From assembly GCF_024666595.1 (NCBI RefSeq), contig NZ_CP088296.1, positions 2,904,501 to 2,968,500 of the forward strand: 64,000 nt of DNA, written 5' to 3'. This DNA comes from Sphingomonas sp. J315. GTDB lineage: Bacteria; Pseudomonadota; Alphaproteobacteria; Sphingomonadales; Sphingomonadaceae. Positions within the stretch are counted from its first letter, which is position 1, and each line of letters opens with the position of its first letter. The position numbers and the translations under genes were made by a program. Of this stretch, positions 44,965 through 53,803 are shown in pieces. The notes beneath the pieces were generated by a model that was not told the DNA's origin, searched no databases, and saw only the letters and a list, made by a program, of their open reading frames with translations.

Positions 44965-47505
44965 ATGATGGCGATGGCAACATATCGAACCGGAACGGCG
45001 CTTGCGGCGATCCTGATGGCGCAACCGGTGTTGGCGCAGCAGGCCGAGTCCGCGCGCGACTATGCGCTTCCCACGCAGGATCTGGCTGCGGCGCTGCGCG
45101 CATTCTCGACCATCTCCGGGCGCGAGGTCATCGCTTCGGCCGAGCTGGTCGCGGGCAAACGCAGCGGAGCGGTCACCGGTCGGTTGGACGCCACCGACGC
45201 GCTGGCGCGGTTGCTCGCCGGTACCGGTCTGCATGCCCAACTGGTCGATGGCGCCTTCATCCTGCGTCACGCTCAGACCGAAGCTGCACCTGTCGGCGAG
45301 GACGTCGTCATCACCGGTTCGCGGATCCGCGGCGCGCCGGTCGCCGCGCCGGTGATCGCGCTCGACGCAGAGACGATGCGCAATGCAGGGCAGGCGACGC
45401 TCGCCGACGCGCTGCGCGCCATCCCCCAGAATTTCGGGGGTGGCCAGAATCCGGGGGTCGGGTTCAACGTCCCCGCAGCGAGTGGGGTCAATGTCGGCGG
45501 AGGATCGTCGATCAACCTGCGCGGGCTGGGCAGCGACGCCACGCTGACCCTGCTCAACGGGCATCGGCTGCCCTACAGCGCCTCGCGCCAGAGCATCGAT
45601 ATTTCGGGGATCCCGCTCGGCGCGATCGATCGGGTCGAGATTGTCGCCGACGGGGCCTCGGCGCTCTACGGCTCGGACGCGGTCGCCGGGGTCGCCAACA
45701 TCATCCTCAAGCGCGACACTTCCGGGATCGAGACGCGGGCGCGGCTCGGAGCCTCGACCGATGGCGGCGCGTTCCGCCAGCTCTACGGCCTCACCGGTGG
45801 CAGCCGATGGGGCGGGGGCGGACTGCTTATCGCCTATGAATATGGCCACGACGAACCGCTGCTCGCACGCCAGCGCGACTACGCAAGCGGTAGCGATCCC
45901 GAGCTGACCTATCTGCCCGAGATGGAGCGGCACAGCCTGGTCGTGAGCGGGCACCAGGCGATCGGTCCCGATCTCGAACTGGCGTTCGACGGCTTCTACA
46001 ACTGGCGCTGGAGCCGCTCGCGCTTCCTTGCCAGCGCGACGTCGCGTTCGGAAAACCCGGCGACCTCGGAGGGCTTTGCGCTGGCACCGAGCCTGCGGCT
46101 CGCGCTCGGCGACTGGCAGTCCAAGCTGATTGCAAGCTATGGCGAGGACCATGTCACCTATGTGACCGACAGCTTCACGCTGGCCGGCGTTCCGACGACA
46201 TCGAGCACCAACATCTATCGCAATCGTTCGTCTTCGGTCGAACTCAACGCCGATGGTGCCTTGTTCGCGCTCCCCGGCGGTGACGCGAAACTCGCGATCG
46301 GTGCGGGATATCGCGACAATCGCTTCGAGAATTACCGGGGCGTCGGCAGCCTGTCGAACATCGCGCGCAGCCAGGACAGCGTGTTCGCCTATGGCGAACT
46401 GAGCCTGCCGCTGATCGGCCCGGCGAGCGGCGTGCCGCTGGTCGACCGGCTGCACCTCACCGCGGCGCTGCGCTACGAGCGCTATCCCGGCCTCGACAGC
46501 GTTGCGACCCCGCGGCTCGGGCTGGTCTACGCGCCGATTCCCGATCTCGAGCTCAAGGCGAGCTGGGGGCGTTCGTTCCGCGCGCCGACCTTCTTCCAGC
46601 GCTATCAGCTCCAGACCGTCTATCTCGCGCCGCCCTCGATCTTCGGCGGGAGCGGCGCGCCGGCTGGATCGACCGTGCTCTATGCGGCCGGCGGCAATGA
46701 TGCGCTGCGCCCCGAGCGCGCGACCAGCCTCAGCGCCACCCTCGTCGTCAAGCCGCGCGCAGTACCGGGGCTGCGGGTCGAGGCTTACTATTTCAACGTC
46801 CGCTATCGCGACCGGATTGTCGCGCCGATCACTTTTCTCTCACAGGCGCTGTCCAACCCGATCTATCGCGACCGGATCACGCTCACCCCGTCGGCGGCGA
46901 CCCAGGCGGGGCTGATTGCGGGTGCAGGCGAGTTTCTGAACCTGACCGCCACGCCCTATGATCCCAGCCGGGTCATCGCGATCGTCGACAATGCCAATTT
47001 CAACGCGGCGCGCCAGACCGTGCGCGGGGTCGATCTGCTCGCCAGCTATCGGACCGAACTCGGCCCCGACCAGGCGCTGCGCTTCATCCTCAACACCAGC
47101 TATATCGAGAGTGACCAGCAACTGAGCGCTAACCAGCCGGTGCTGCCGCTCGCGGGCCTGATCTTCAATCCGCCCCACTGGCGCGCACGCGCGACCTTGG
47201 GCTGGACCAGGGGCGATCTGAACCTCGAAGCCGCGCTCGACCATGTCGGCGAGGTCGAGGACCGACGCCGCACGCCGACCCGGATCGTCGGGTCGATGAC
47301 CAGCTTCGACCTCACCGCGCGCTACCGGACCCCGGAGGGTTCGGGCCTGCTTGGGGGCATCGACCTCACGCTGTCGGCGGCGAACCTGTTCAACGCCAAG
47401 CCCGCGCCGATCGCGACGACGCTCCCTTATGATGCGCCGTACGATTCGACCAACTATTCGCCGCTCGGGCGTCACCTCAGCATCGGGATCGCCAGGAAAT
47501 GGTGA
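44965..47505 (+). CDS. TonB-dependent receptor with N-terminal STN signalling domain
   Basis: Outer-membrane transporter, 846 aa. A signal peptide (GTALAAILMAQPVLA) is followed by an STN domain (LPTQDLAAALRAFSTISGREV to LDATDALARLLAGTGL) that contacts FecR. A plug domain with a TonB box-like VVITGSRIRG, LADALRAIPQNFGG, INLRGLGSDATLTLLNG and DGASALYGSDAVAGVANIILK leads to the barrel, which ends in an aromatic-basic RKW. GAGGGGAGA precedes the ATG. Its position between fecR and the lasso isopeptidase suggests the ligand is a lasso peptide, by analogy with related loci. Confidence 0.93.
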   Translation: MMAMATYRTGTALAAILMAQPVLAQQAESARDYALPTQDLAAALRAFSTISGREVIASAELVAGKRSGAVTGRLDATDALARLLAGTGLHAQLVDGAFILRHAQTEAAPVGEDVVITGSRIRGAPVAAPVIALDAETMRNAGQATLADALRAIPQNFGGGQNPGVGFNVPAASGVNVGGGSSINLRGLGSDATLTLLNGHRLPYSASRQSIDISGIPLGAIDRVEIVADGASALYGSDAVAGVANIILKRDTSGIETRARLGASTDGGAFRQLYGLTGGSRWGGGGLLIAYEYGHDEPLLARQRDYASGSDPELTYLPEMERHSLVVSGHQAIGPDLELAFDGFYNWRWSRSRFLASATSRSENPATSEGFALAPSLRLALGDWQSKLIASYGEDHVTYVTDSFTLAGVPTTSSTNIYRNRSSSVELNADGALFALPGGDAKLAIGAGYRDNRFENYRGVGSLSNIARSQDSVFAYGELSLPLIGPASGVPLVDRLHLTAALRYERYPGLDSVATPRLGLVYAPIPDLELKASWGRSFRAPTFFQRYQLQTVYLAPPSIFGGSGAPAGSTVLYAAGGNDALRPERATSLSATLVVKPRAVPGLRVEAYYFNVRYRDRIVAPITFLSQALSNPIYRDRITLTPSAATQAGLIAGAGEFLNLTATPYDPSRVIAIVDNANFNAARQTVRGVDLLASYRTELGPDQALRFILNTSYIESDQQLSANQPVLPLAGLIFNPPHWRARATLGWTRGDLNLEAALDHVGEVEDRRRTPTRIVGSMTSFDLTARYRTPEGSGLLGGIDLTLSAANLFNAKPAPIATTLPYDAPYDSTNYSPLGRHLSIGIARKW

Positions 47506-49610
47506 TGCGTTTCCCGCGAAGCACGCAGCGTGCGGCACTGCTGGTCGCGGGCCTGCTCGCGACCACGAGCGCGCATGCCGCCTGCACCGATCTCCTGCCG
47601 TCGCCGGAGGCGGCGGCAGGAAAGATGCGCAACGTCACTGCGCAGGATCTGATCGAACTGCGCGATATCGGTCAGCCCGATGCTGCGATCATGCTCCCCG
47701 AAAGCCCGCTCGCAGTCTCGCCCGACGGCAGAGAGATTGCCTTCGCGATCAACCGTGCCGACATTACCGGTAATGGCTATTGCCGGGGTCTGGTCGTCAT
47801 GCCCGTCGCCGGCGGTGCGCCGCGGCTGGTCGATCGGGGCGGCGAACTGATCACCGCGACCGGGGTGCGCCGCGGGCTGGTCGAGCGCGGCGGTTTCCCC
47901 GAGCTGATCGTGCCGATCTGGTCGCCCGACGGGCAATGGGTCGCCTATCTGCGGCGCGACAAGGGCGTGACCCGGGTGTGGCGGGCGCATCGCGACGGTG
48001 GGCGGGCGATGCCGGTCTCGCCCGCCGACCATGACGCCGAGGCCTTTGCCTGGTCGGCCGATGGTCAGCGCATCCTCTATGCAACGCGCCCCGGCTATGC
48101 CGCGCAGCGCGAGGCGATCGCGCAGGAGGGCAGATCGGGCTGGATCTATGACCGGCGCTTCGTCCCCAATTGGGGGATGTATCCCCAGGAAACCGGGCCC
48201 GTGCCCGTCGAGATCGACGCCATCACGCTTGTCTCTGGACATATCGTTGCGGCGAGCGGTGACGAGCGCGCGCGCGTGCGCACCACCGAGAGCCGCTACA
48301 GTGATCGCGCAACCGGGACGGCCTCTGCTGCTGGCTGGCGGGCGGGGACGCGGCTGACCGGCACCTCGCCGATCAGCCCGCTCGAACTGTGGACCGCGCC
48401 GCCCGGCGGCGTGCCCAGGGCCTGCGCTGCCCCGGCATGCCGCGGCTCGATCACCGGCAGCTGGTGGTCGGGCGACGGCGCCACGCTCTGGTTCCTGCGT
48501 CGCGAGAGCTGGGCCAAAGGCGAGATGGGCCTCTACCGGCTCGATCCCGAAACGCATGAGGTGACCCGCACGCTCGTCACCAGCGATGTGCTGCAGGGTT
48601 GCACGCCGACCGGTCAGGAGCTGCTGTGTCTGCGCGAACATGCCACCAGCCCGCGCAAGCTGGTGGCGATCGACATGGCGAGCGGGCGCTCGCGCCTCGT
48701 CTTCGACCCCAACCCGCAGTTCAACAAGATCCGGCTCGGCAAGGTCACAAGGATCAAATGGAAGAACAGCCTCGGGCTCGAGGCGTGGGGCGATCTGGTC
48801 CTGCCGCCCGGCCACAGGCCGGGCACGCGCCTCCCGATGGTCGTCGTCCAGTATCATAGCGACGGGTTTCTGCGGGGCGGGACCGGGGACGATTATCCGG
48901 TCCATCTGTTTGCCGCGCGCGGCTATGCGGTGCTGAGCTTCGAGCGCCCGACCTATGTCGCGTCGCTCGATCCCTCGATCCGCAGCTATGACGAGGCCAA
49001 TGCCGCCAATGCCCGCAACTGGGCCGACCGCCGCAATGTCCTGTCCGCGCTCGAGATCGGCGTGAAGATGGCGATCGAGCGCGGGGTCGCCGACCCCAGG
49101 CGGATCGGCATTACTGGGCTCAGCGACGGTGCGACCACCACAAGGTTCGCGCTGATCAACACCGACCTGTTCGCAGCAGCTGCGATCAGTACCTGTTGCA
49201 TGGATCCCAATAGCGTCATGACCTATGGCGGGATTGCGTGGGCGGACAATCTGCGCTCCGAGGGCTATCCCGGCGCGACCGAGGACCGGGCTGAGTTCTG
49301 GAAGCCATTTTCGAGCGCGGTCAATGCCGCGCGCCTCGACACACCGCTGCTGATGCAGGTCGCTGACAGCGAGGCACTGCTTGCGCTTGAGACCTTCACC
49401 GCGCTGCGCGAGCACAAACAGCCGGTCGAGCTCTATGTGTTCCCCAACGAATATCATTACAAATGGCAGCCCGAACACCGCCGCGCGGTCTATCTGCGTG
49501 CGATCGACTGGTTCGACTATTGGCTGCGCGGCATCAGGTCGGAAGATCCAGCCCGCGCCGCCGAGCTCCGACGCTGGGACACGCTGCGCAAGGCGCGCGC
49601 GAAGCCATGA
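47499..49610 (+). CDS. lasso-peptide isopeptidase, Atxe2-like S9 hydrolase
   Basis: Exported 703-aa prolyl-oligopeptidase-fold hydrolase. The signal peptide ends TTSAHAACTD. A beta-propeller covers roughly residues 60-420 (SPDGQWVAYLRR and similar repeats). The alpha/beta hydrolase domain has the nucleophile Ser at about 542 (ITGLSDGATT), an Asp at about 623 (MQVADSEALLAL) and the His at about 653 (FPNEYHYKW). In known proteobacterial lasso clusters enzymes of this family cleave the macrolactam bond and linearise the peptide. It overlaps the receptor gene by 7 nt and ends 15 nt from the convergent lasso cyclase gene. Confidence 0.92.
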   Translation: MVMRFPRSTQRAALLVAGLLATTSAHAACTDLLPSPEAAAGKMRNVTAQDLIELRDIGQPDAAIMLPESPLAVSPDGREIAFAINRADITGNGYCRGLVVMPVAGGAPRLVDRGGELITATGVRRGLVERGGFPELIVPIWSPDGQWVAYLRRDKGVTRVWRAHRDGGRAMPVSPADHDAEAFAWSADGQRILYATRPGYAAQREAIAQEGRSGWIYDRRFVPNWGMYPQETGPVPVEIDAITLVSGHIVAASGDERARVRTTESRYSDRATGTASAAGWRAGTRLTGTSPISPLELWTAPPGGVPRACAAPACRGSITGSWWSGDGATLWFLRRESWAKGEMGLYRLDPETHEVTRTLVTSDVLQGCTPTGQELLCLREHATSPRKLVAIDMASGRSRLVFDPNPQFNKIRLGKVTRIKWKNSLGLEAWGDLVLPPGHRPGTRLPMVVVQYHSDGFLRGGTGDDYPVHLFAARGYAVLSFERPTYVASLDPSIRSYDEANAANARNWADRRNVLSALEIGVKMAIERGVADPRRIGITGLSDGATTTRFALINTDLFAAAAISTCCMDPNSVMTYGGIAWADNLRSEGYPGATEDRAEFWKPFSSAVNAARLDTPLLMQVADSEALLALETFTALREHKQPVELYVFPNEYHYKWQPEHRRAVYLRAIDWFDYWLRGIRSEDPARAAELRRWDTLRKARAKP

Positions 49611-49625
49611 TCACCGACCCGGACG

Positions 49626-51332
49626 CTACACCTGCCAGCTGCGCGCCCAGGCCTCGACATCGGCAAGCTGGAGCAGGCGCGCATAGCCATGGCCCCTGAT
49701 CGGGCCGGACTCGGCCAGCGCAAGTTCGACCGCCTCGCGATCGATCAGCCCCTCGCGGGCGAGCAGGCCGTCGAGCAGCATGGTGCGCAGCAGCGAGCGG
49801 TTCGCCTCGAACAGGCGCATCGCAAATGAATCGGGCGTCCCCTTGCTCCGTCGCGCGATCGTCTCAGCGGGCAGGTCCCGCGCAAAGGCGTGCCGTGCCA
49901 CCGCGCGGTTGTTGCCGCCACGAAACCACCACCAACTGGGAATGCGCAGACAATGCTCGACCAGCGGCTGCGCCATCAATGGCGACAGGAGCGGCAGAGC
50001 AATCGCCGGTGCCAGCGGCTCGCGATGATTGGCCATGGCAAGCAGCAGCGCGACATGCGCGACCTTGCCCGGCGGCATGTCATCAGGCGGATCGAGCCAG
50101 TGATGCCCGGCCTGCTCGCCCCCGATCGTGCGCAGGTCGGGTGCGAGCAGCCGGGCGTCGGCGGGCAAGGGGTAGCGAAGCGGCCGACGCAGCTGCCGCA
50201 ATGTGCGCCATGTGACCTCGCCGAGCCCGGCACCGGTCAACTGGCACAGGTCGCGCGCCGCGCCGAGCAATCCGGACCCAATGCCCCCGGCGCGCACCTG
50301 GTCGACCAGCGGCCGCACTGACTGCAGGAAGCAGAAGACATTGTCTCCGCCGCCACCGCGAAAGATCGCGCTTGCGCCGCTCAAGCCTGCAGCCTCGAGC
50401 GCGATGCGTTCGGATTCCTGCGCGAAGGAGCGGCCGGTCGGGCGTGGCAGATGCGCCGCATTGGACCGGGTGAGATCGACGCCTGTGACCTCGCGATAGA
50501 CTTCGCGCAGCTGCACCCCGAGATGCGCGGCGACCGCGCGGGCATGGATCCGCTCGTCCCCGGTGGGGTCCTCGGTGACGAAGGTCACGCAGTCGAACCG
50601 GACCCCGGCGCGCGCCAGCGCGGCGGCAACGATCGAGGAATCGAGCCCTCCCGAGAGCTGGACGAGGATCGGGGCGAGCTCCGATCCCAGGCGCCCGACA
50701 CAGTCGATTGCGATCCGCCGCAGCTGGTCTGCGGCGTGCTCGAAATCAGGCGGCGCGCACGCCACGGCGTGATCCCAGGGCGACCAGCAGGTCTCGACGC
50801 GTAAAGGCCCAGGCCCGAAAGTCAGTCGCTCTCCGCCCTGGAGCTCGCTGATCCCCGACAGGCAGGTCGCACCGGTGCGCAATTCGCTCCACAGCAAATG
50901 GCGCGCGACCCCCTGCCAGTCGACCGCCGGGGGCTGTCCGGCCCATCGCGACAGGAGCGGCATGTCGGAAGCCGCGACGATCAGCCGACCATCGCTCCAG
51001 TGATAGCAGCCGAGCTCGCCAAAGGGCGCGCGCAGCAGCGCGGCCCGCCTGCGCCCCATCTCGAGCGCGAGATAATTGCCCCAGTGATGGGTGAGGAGGG
51101 TTGCGTGAGATGTATCTGAAAGGGCGCGCGCGTCGCGCGCGAATACCGAACCGATCACGATCCCGTGTGGGTCGTGCCGGATCACCGCGTCGATGGGGCA
51201 GAACATCCGGGCTTCGGGGTGATCGAACACCGGACTCAGCTGAGCATCCTGCGCAATCGCGCGCGCATGCGGCAACAGCGCGTCGAGCAGGTCGGATGGA
51301 CCCGCGAGCAGCAGATAGCGCGGCGCGCTCAC
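49626..51332 (-). CDS. lasso-peptide cyclase (asparagine-synthase-like, C protein)
   Basis: ATP-dependent enzyme that activates the ring Asp/Glu side chain and joins it to the core's Gly1. At 568 aa it has a glutaminase-like N-terminal half without a visible catalytic Cys1 (starts MSAPRYLLLAG) and a synthetase half with the PPi-loop VQLSGGLDSSIVAAAL and GGGGDNVFCF. The start overlaps the B-protein stop by 4 nt, and the precursor lies just upstream, giving the order A-B-C. It is tail to tail with the isopeptidase gene. Confidence 0.93.
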   Translation of the reverse strand: MSAPRYLLLAGPSDLLDALLPHARAIAQDAQLSPVFDHPEARMFCPIDAVIRHDPHGIVIGSVFARDARALSDTSHATLLTHHWGNYLALEMGRRRAALLRAPFGELGCYHWSDGRLIVAASDMPLLSRWAGQPPAVDWQGVARHLLWSELRTGATCLSGISELQGGERLTFGPGPLRVETCWSPWDHAVACAPPDFEHAADQLRRIAIDCVGRLGSELAPILVQLSGGLDSSIVAAALARAGVRFDCVTFVTEDPTGDERIHARAVAAHLGVQLREVYREVTGVDLTRSNAAHLPRPTGRSFAQESERIALEAAGLSGASAIFRGGGGDNVFCFLQSVRPLVDQVRAGGIGSGLLGAARDLCQLTGAGLGEVTWRTLRQLRRPLRYPLPADARLLAPDLRTIGGEQAGHHWLDPPDDMPPGKVAHVALLLAMANHREPLAPAIALPLLSPLMAQPLVEHCLRIPSWWWFRGGNNRAVARHAFARDLPAETIARRSKGTPDSFAMRLFEANRSLLRTMLLDGLLAREGLIDREAVELALAESGPIRGHGYARLLQLADVEAWARSWQV

Positions 51333-51976
51333 AGCACGAGGATCGGCGTAAAGGGCGCAACCGTGTCGCTCCGGTCATTGACCAGCAGCTCGCCGACCTG
51401 GACCCAGCAATGTGCCTTGAACGGGCGCAGATGGACCGCGAGGACAAGGTCCGCGCTGTGCCCGCGGTCAACCAGATGATGGGCGAGTGCCAGCGAGCGC
51501 GGCAGGCACTGATCGAGCGACGCGGTGATCAGCGCGAGCCTCTCATGGCCCTGCGCCATCGCGGCGATTTCGTCATCGCGTCGAGCAGATTGGCGCATCC
51601 TTCGCTTGCGGCCTGCAAAATCGCTGAGCACCGCGCCAAGTCCTGACCGGCGTAGCGCGACTGCGGTTCGGGCGCGGCGGATACCGGCATGGGCGAACGT
51701 CACGACGTCGGTGCGGCTCCCGGGCGCGTCGAGCAGGCTGGCGGTGATCCCGACACTTTGGGCTGGCGTCAGCGCGACCGCGTCCGGCCCAATATCGGGC
51801 TCGAGCAGACCGACGGTAGCGATTGCGTGGCGCGCGACCGGGTCAGCCGGGTCGCGAAGCAATGCGAGAAATGCGGCCTGCTCACCGGCTGCAAGGCAGA
51901 AATAGCGGTCGGCAAGGGTGTCGAGGAACACCGGCTCGCCCGAGGTGATGCAGAAGCTGAGGCCCTTGCGCAGCAT
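51329..51976 (-). CDS. lasso-peptide maturation protease B (RRE-transglutaminase-like fusion)
   Basis: Leader peptidase of the lasso pathway, 215 aa from the ATG at 51976 (a TTG at 52003 is possible). The N-terminal part (FCITSGEPVFLDTLADRYFCL to VARHAIATVGLLEPD) resembles the leader-binding RRE domain. The C-terminal part has a transglutaminase-like Cys-His-Asp triad: DQCLPRSLALAHHLVDRG, KAHCWVQVGELLVNDRSD. The fused form is usual in proteobacteria. It recognises the leader and cuts before Gly1. It ends in a 4-nt overlap with the cyclase gene. Confidence 0.9.
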   Translation of the reverse strand: MLRKGLSFCITSGEPVFLDTLADRYFCLAAGEQAAFLALLRDPADPVARHAIATVGLLEPDIGPDAVALTPAQSVGITASLLDAPGSRTDVVTFAHAGIRRARTAVALRRSGLGAVLSDFAGRKRRMRQSARRDDEIAAMAQGHERLALITASLDQCLPRSLALAHHLVDRGHSADLVLAVHLRPFKAHCWVQVGELLVNDRSDTVAPFTPILVL

Positions 51977-52024
51977 AACGAAGATCCGATGGACGCGCGG
52001 CAATGCCGCCGCGCGTCCGCTCGA

Positions 52025-52153
52025 TCAGTCGTTGCTGAGACCGGGCTCGAGAATGCCCGCCTGCTCGTCCTTGAACGGGCCGACGGGACCCTTGGTCTCG
52101 ACGCTGGCGGCGCCGAGATCGACGATCGGTGCGTGTTCGATGCGTTCCATCAT
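52025..52153 (-). CDS. lasso-peptide precursor A
   Basis: Small ORF directly upstream of lasso B and C. AGGAGA precedes two adjacent ATG codons (52153 and 52150), giving 42 or 41 aa. The leader has about 21 residues and ends ...ASVETK, with Thr at position -2, the hallmark of lasso leaders. The predicted core (52028-52090) is GPVGPFKD (ring, Gly1 to Asp8) followed by the tail EQAGILEPGLSND. Glu9 is an alternative ring residue. The 8-residue ring and the acidic end resemble known sphingomonad lassos (sphingonodin and syanodin types), but the sequence differs from those I can recall. Confidence 0.88.
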   Translation of the reverse strand: MMERIEHAPIVDLGAASVETKGPVGPFKDEQAGILEPGLSND

Positions 52154-52156
52154 CAG

Positions 52157-52186
52157 TCTCCTTGCTTGCTGCCAGGAGGGGCAGCA
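52157..52186 (-). promoter_or_regulatory. 5'-leader hairpin with anti-Shine-Dalgarno loop before the lasso precursor
   Basis: In the minus-strand transcript TGCTGCC (52186-52180) pairs with GGCAGCA (52173-52167). The six-base loop is CCTCCT (52179-52174). The precursor's own Shine-Dalgarno AGGAGA lies just downstream (52162-52157). CUCCU of the loop can pair with AGGAG of that site, so the region may switch between an open and a sequestered ribosome-binding site. A control role is inferred. Confidence 0.45.
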
Positions 52187-52263
52187 TCGTGAAGGCTGAG
52201 CGCGGTGGCCGACTATACCTACTTTATACGGGCACAATTCGACGATTGTTTGGCTGGGCGGGT

Positions 52264-52887
52264 TCAATCGCCCTCGCGTGGACGCAGCTGCTCGGCGATC
52301 GCCGGGACGAGGCGGAGCCGGTTGCGATGAAACGCGTCGCTGAGGCGACGCGCAGACGAGAATTCGGCCTGGGCGACCGCGCGGTGCAACGCTTCGAGCT
52401 CGCCGCGCGGATCGCTGAGCAGGCCCATTTCGATCAGTCGCACGCGGTGAAACCGTGCATTGATCGCATCGATCGCGGCGAGATGCTCGCGGTTGGCGGA
52501 GTGCAGGGCGATCCAGTTGAACAGCTGCGCAACCTGCCCGGCATAGCCGCCGCCTGTATCGAGAGTCGGGGCAGGTGGCGGGCGCGGGCCAGTGTGCCGC
52601 TGGCCGGCGGCCCGCAGCGCGAGGCCGACGACCTCGCTGCTCCAGCCATAGAGATCGCGCAGCCCGGCTTCGCTGACGAGGGGCTGGCGGAATCCCTCAT
52701 GCTGCCAGCTCTCGATCAGCCGCTCTCCGGTCAGCTGGTGGAGCGCGTCGCGCACCGGCGTGACGCTTGCGACATGCTCGCTCGCGAGCCGGGCGGGATC
52801 GAGCCGCTCACCCGGCGCGAAGTCGCCGGCAAGGATCCGCGCCTTGAGCGCGGTATAGACCCGCCGCATCGTTTCGCCCGGGCTCAT
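52264..52887 (-). CDS. GntR-family transcriptional regulator
   Basis: A 207-aa FadR/FCD-like repressor. The winged HTH is MRRVYTALKARILAGDFAPGERLDPARLASEHVASVTPVRDALHQL in consecutive pieces, with an all-helical ligand domain (LRDLYGWSSEVVGLALRAAG, then LHRAVAQAEFSSARRLSDAFHRNR). The ATG at 52887 overlaps the PhyH stop as ATGA. GntR regulators are known neighbours of proteobacterial lasso operons. It is followed 110 nt later by the precursor gene and is the obvious candidate to control it. Confidence 0.9.
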   Translation of the reverse strand: MSPGETMRRVYTALKARILAGDFAPGERLDPARLASEHVASVTPVRDALHQLTGERLIESWQHEGFRQPLVSEAGLRDLYGWSSEVVGLALRAAGQRHTGPRPPPAPTLDTGGGYAGQVAQLFNWIALHSANREHLAAIDAINARFHRVRLIEMGLLSDPRGELEALHRAVAQAEFSSARRLSDAFHRNRLRLVPAIAEQLRPREGD

Positions 52888-53793
52888 CGCGAGGCGCCAC
52901 CCGCCGCCCGGTAGCGCATTTGCCCTGCAACATGCGCATCGAGCAGCGCCGCCTGGTCGGGGCGCAGCGCATCGATCGCACCAATCCGGTCGGGGACGCT
53001 GTCGCGCAGCAGGATCGAGGGGCATTGACCCTCGAAATTGCCGAGATTGGGGCGATGCTGGCGATAGCCGACCAATCCGGCGAGCTCGGGCGCAAAGCCG
53101 CGCGCGACTGGAGGCGGGTAGGCGAGCCACTGGTTTTCATAGGGTTTGAGCCAGCCAAGGCAGTAGCTGATGATCAGCGCGCGCCGCGGCAGCGCACTCA
53201 CATTGCCACCGGCGCCGTGCAACGTGGAGCCAAGAAACACGATCGCGTCGCCCGGATCGCATTCGGCGACAATCGGCATGCCCGGCGCGCACGCTTCGAT
53301 TGCGGCGGCACCGTGCGACCCGGGCCATATCAGCGTCGCGCCATTCTCCTGCCGAAAGGGGGTGAGGGGCCAGATGACGTTGACCAGATATTCGATCGCG
53401 CCGACCGGCCCGCGCCACATGTCCTGATCGCGATGCGGGAACTGGGGGGAGGGCACCGGGGTGGATTTCGATGGCCTGGGTGAGGTTGAGCTGGAGGTTA
53501 TCGCACCAGGGCAGCAGAGCTGCTTCGGCCAGTCCGACGATCTCGGGACTGAGCACCAGTTTCTGTATTGAGGGAGAGCGGGCCAGCAATCGCCCGAACC
53601 GCTTGGTGCGCTCGCCATAGAATCCACCCGCGCAGAAGGGGGTGGCCTCGAAATCGTCGGAGAGATCCGTGCCGACCGCATCGATCAGCGCCGCGGGGAC
53701 CGCATTGCGCAGCAGGGCGAAGCCCTGATGGTGCAGCCGCTGTGCGGCGCAGTCGCCGCTATTGTGCACATCGTGCGTGGGATGCGTTGCCAT
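52884..53793 (-). CDS. phytanoyl-CoA dioxygenase (PhyH)-family protein (frameshift in G tract)
   Basis: Fe(II)/2-oxoglutarate dioxygenase of the PhyH family. The frame begins MATHPTHDVHNSG at 53793 and runs to LPWCDNLQLNLTQAIEIHPG. The second frame continues at PQFPHRDQDMWRGPVGAIEYLVNVIWP with the His-x-Asp metal motif (HRDQD), then PGDAIVFLGSTLHGAGGNVS with the distal His. The break lies at G6 (53444-53449); removing one base joins the frames. PhyH genes accompany luxI/luxR in many sphingomonads. It starts 10 nt after luxI and overlaps gntR by 4 nt. Substrate unknown. Confidence 0.85.
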
Positions 53794-53803
53794 AGCTGCC
53801 CCC

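Noticed and set aside
43864..46455. An 863-aa minus-strand frame
   Set aside because: Antisense of fecR and the TonB receptor; repetitive Asp/Arg/Ala composition typical of shadows.
47472..49478. A 668-aa minus-strand frame
   Set aside because: Antisense of the isopeptidase with its catalytic triad intact on the plus strand.
52028..52090. Ring closure at Glu9 as first choice for the lasso core
   Set aside because: Possible, but the 8-residue ring at Asp8 agrees better with related sphingomonad peptides, so Glu9 is kept only as an alternative.
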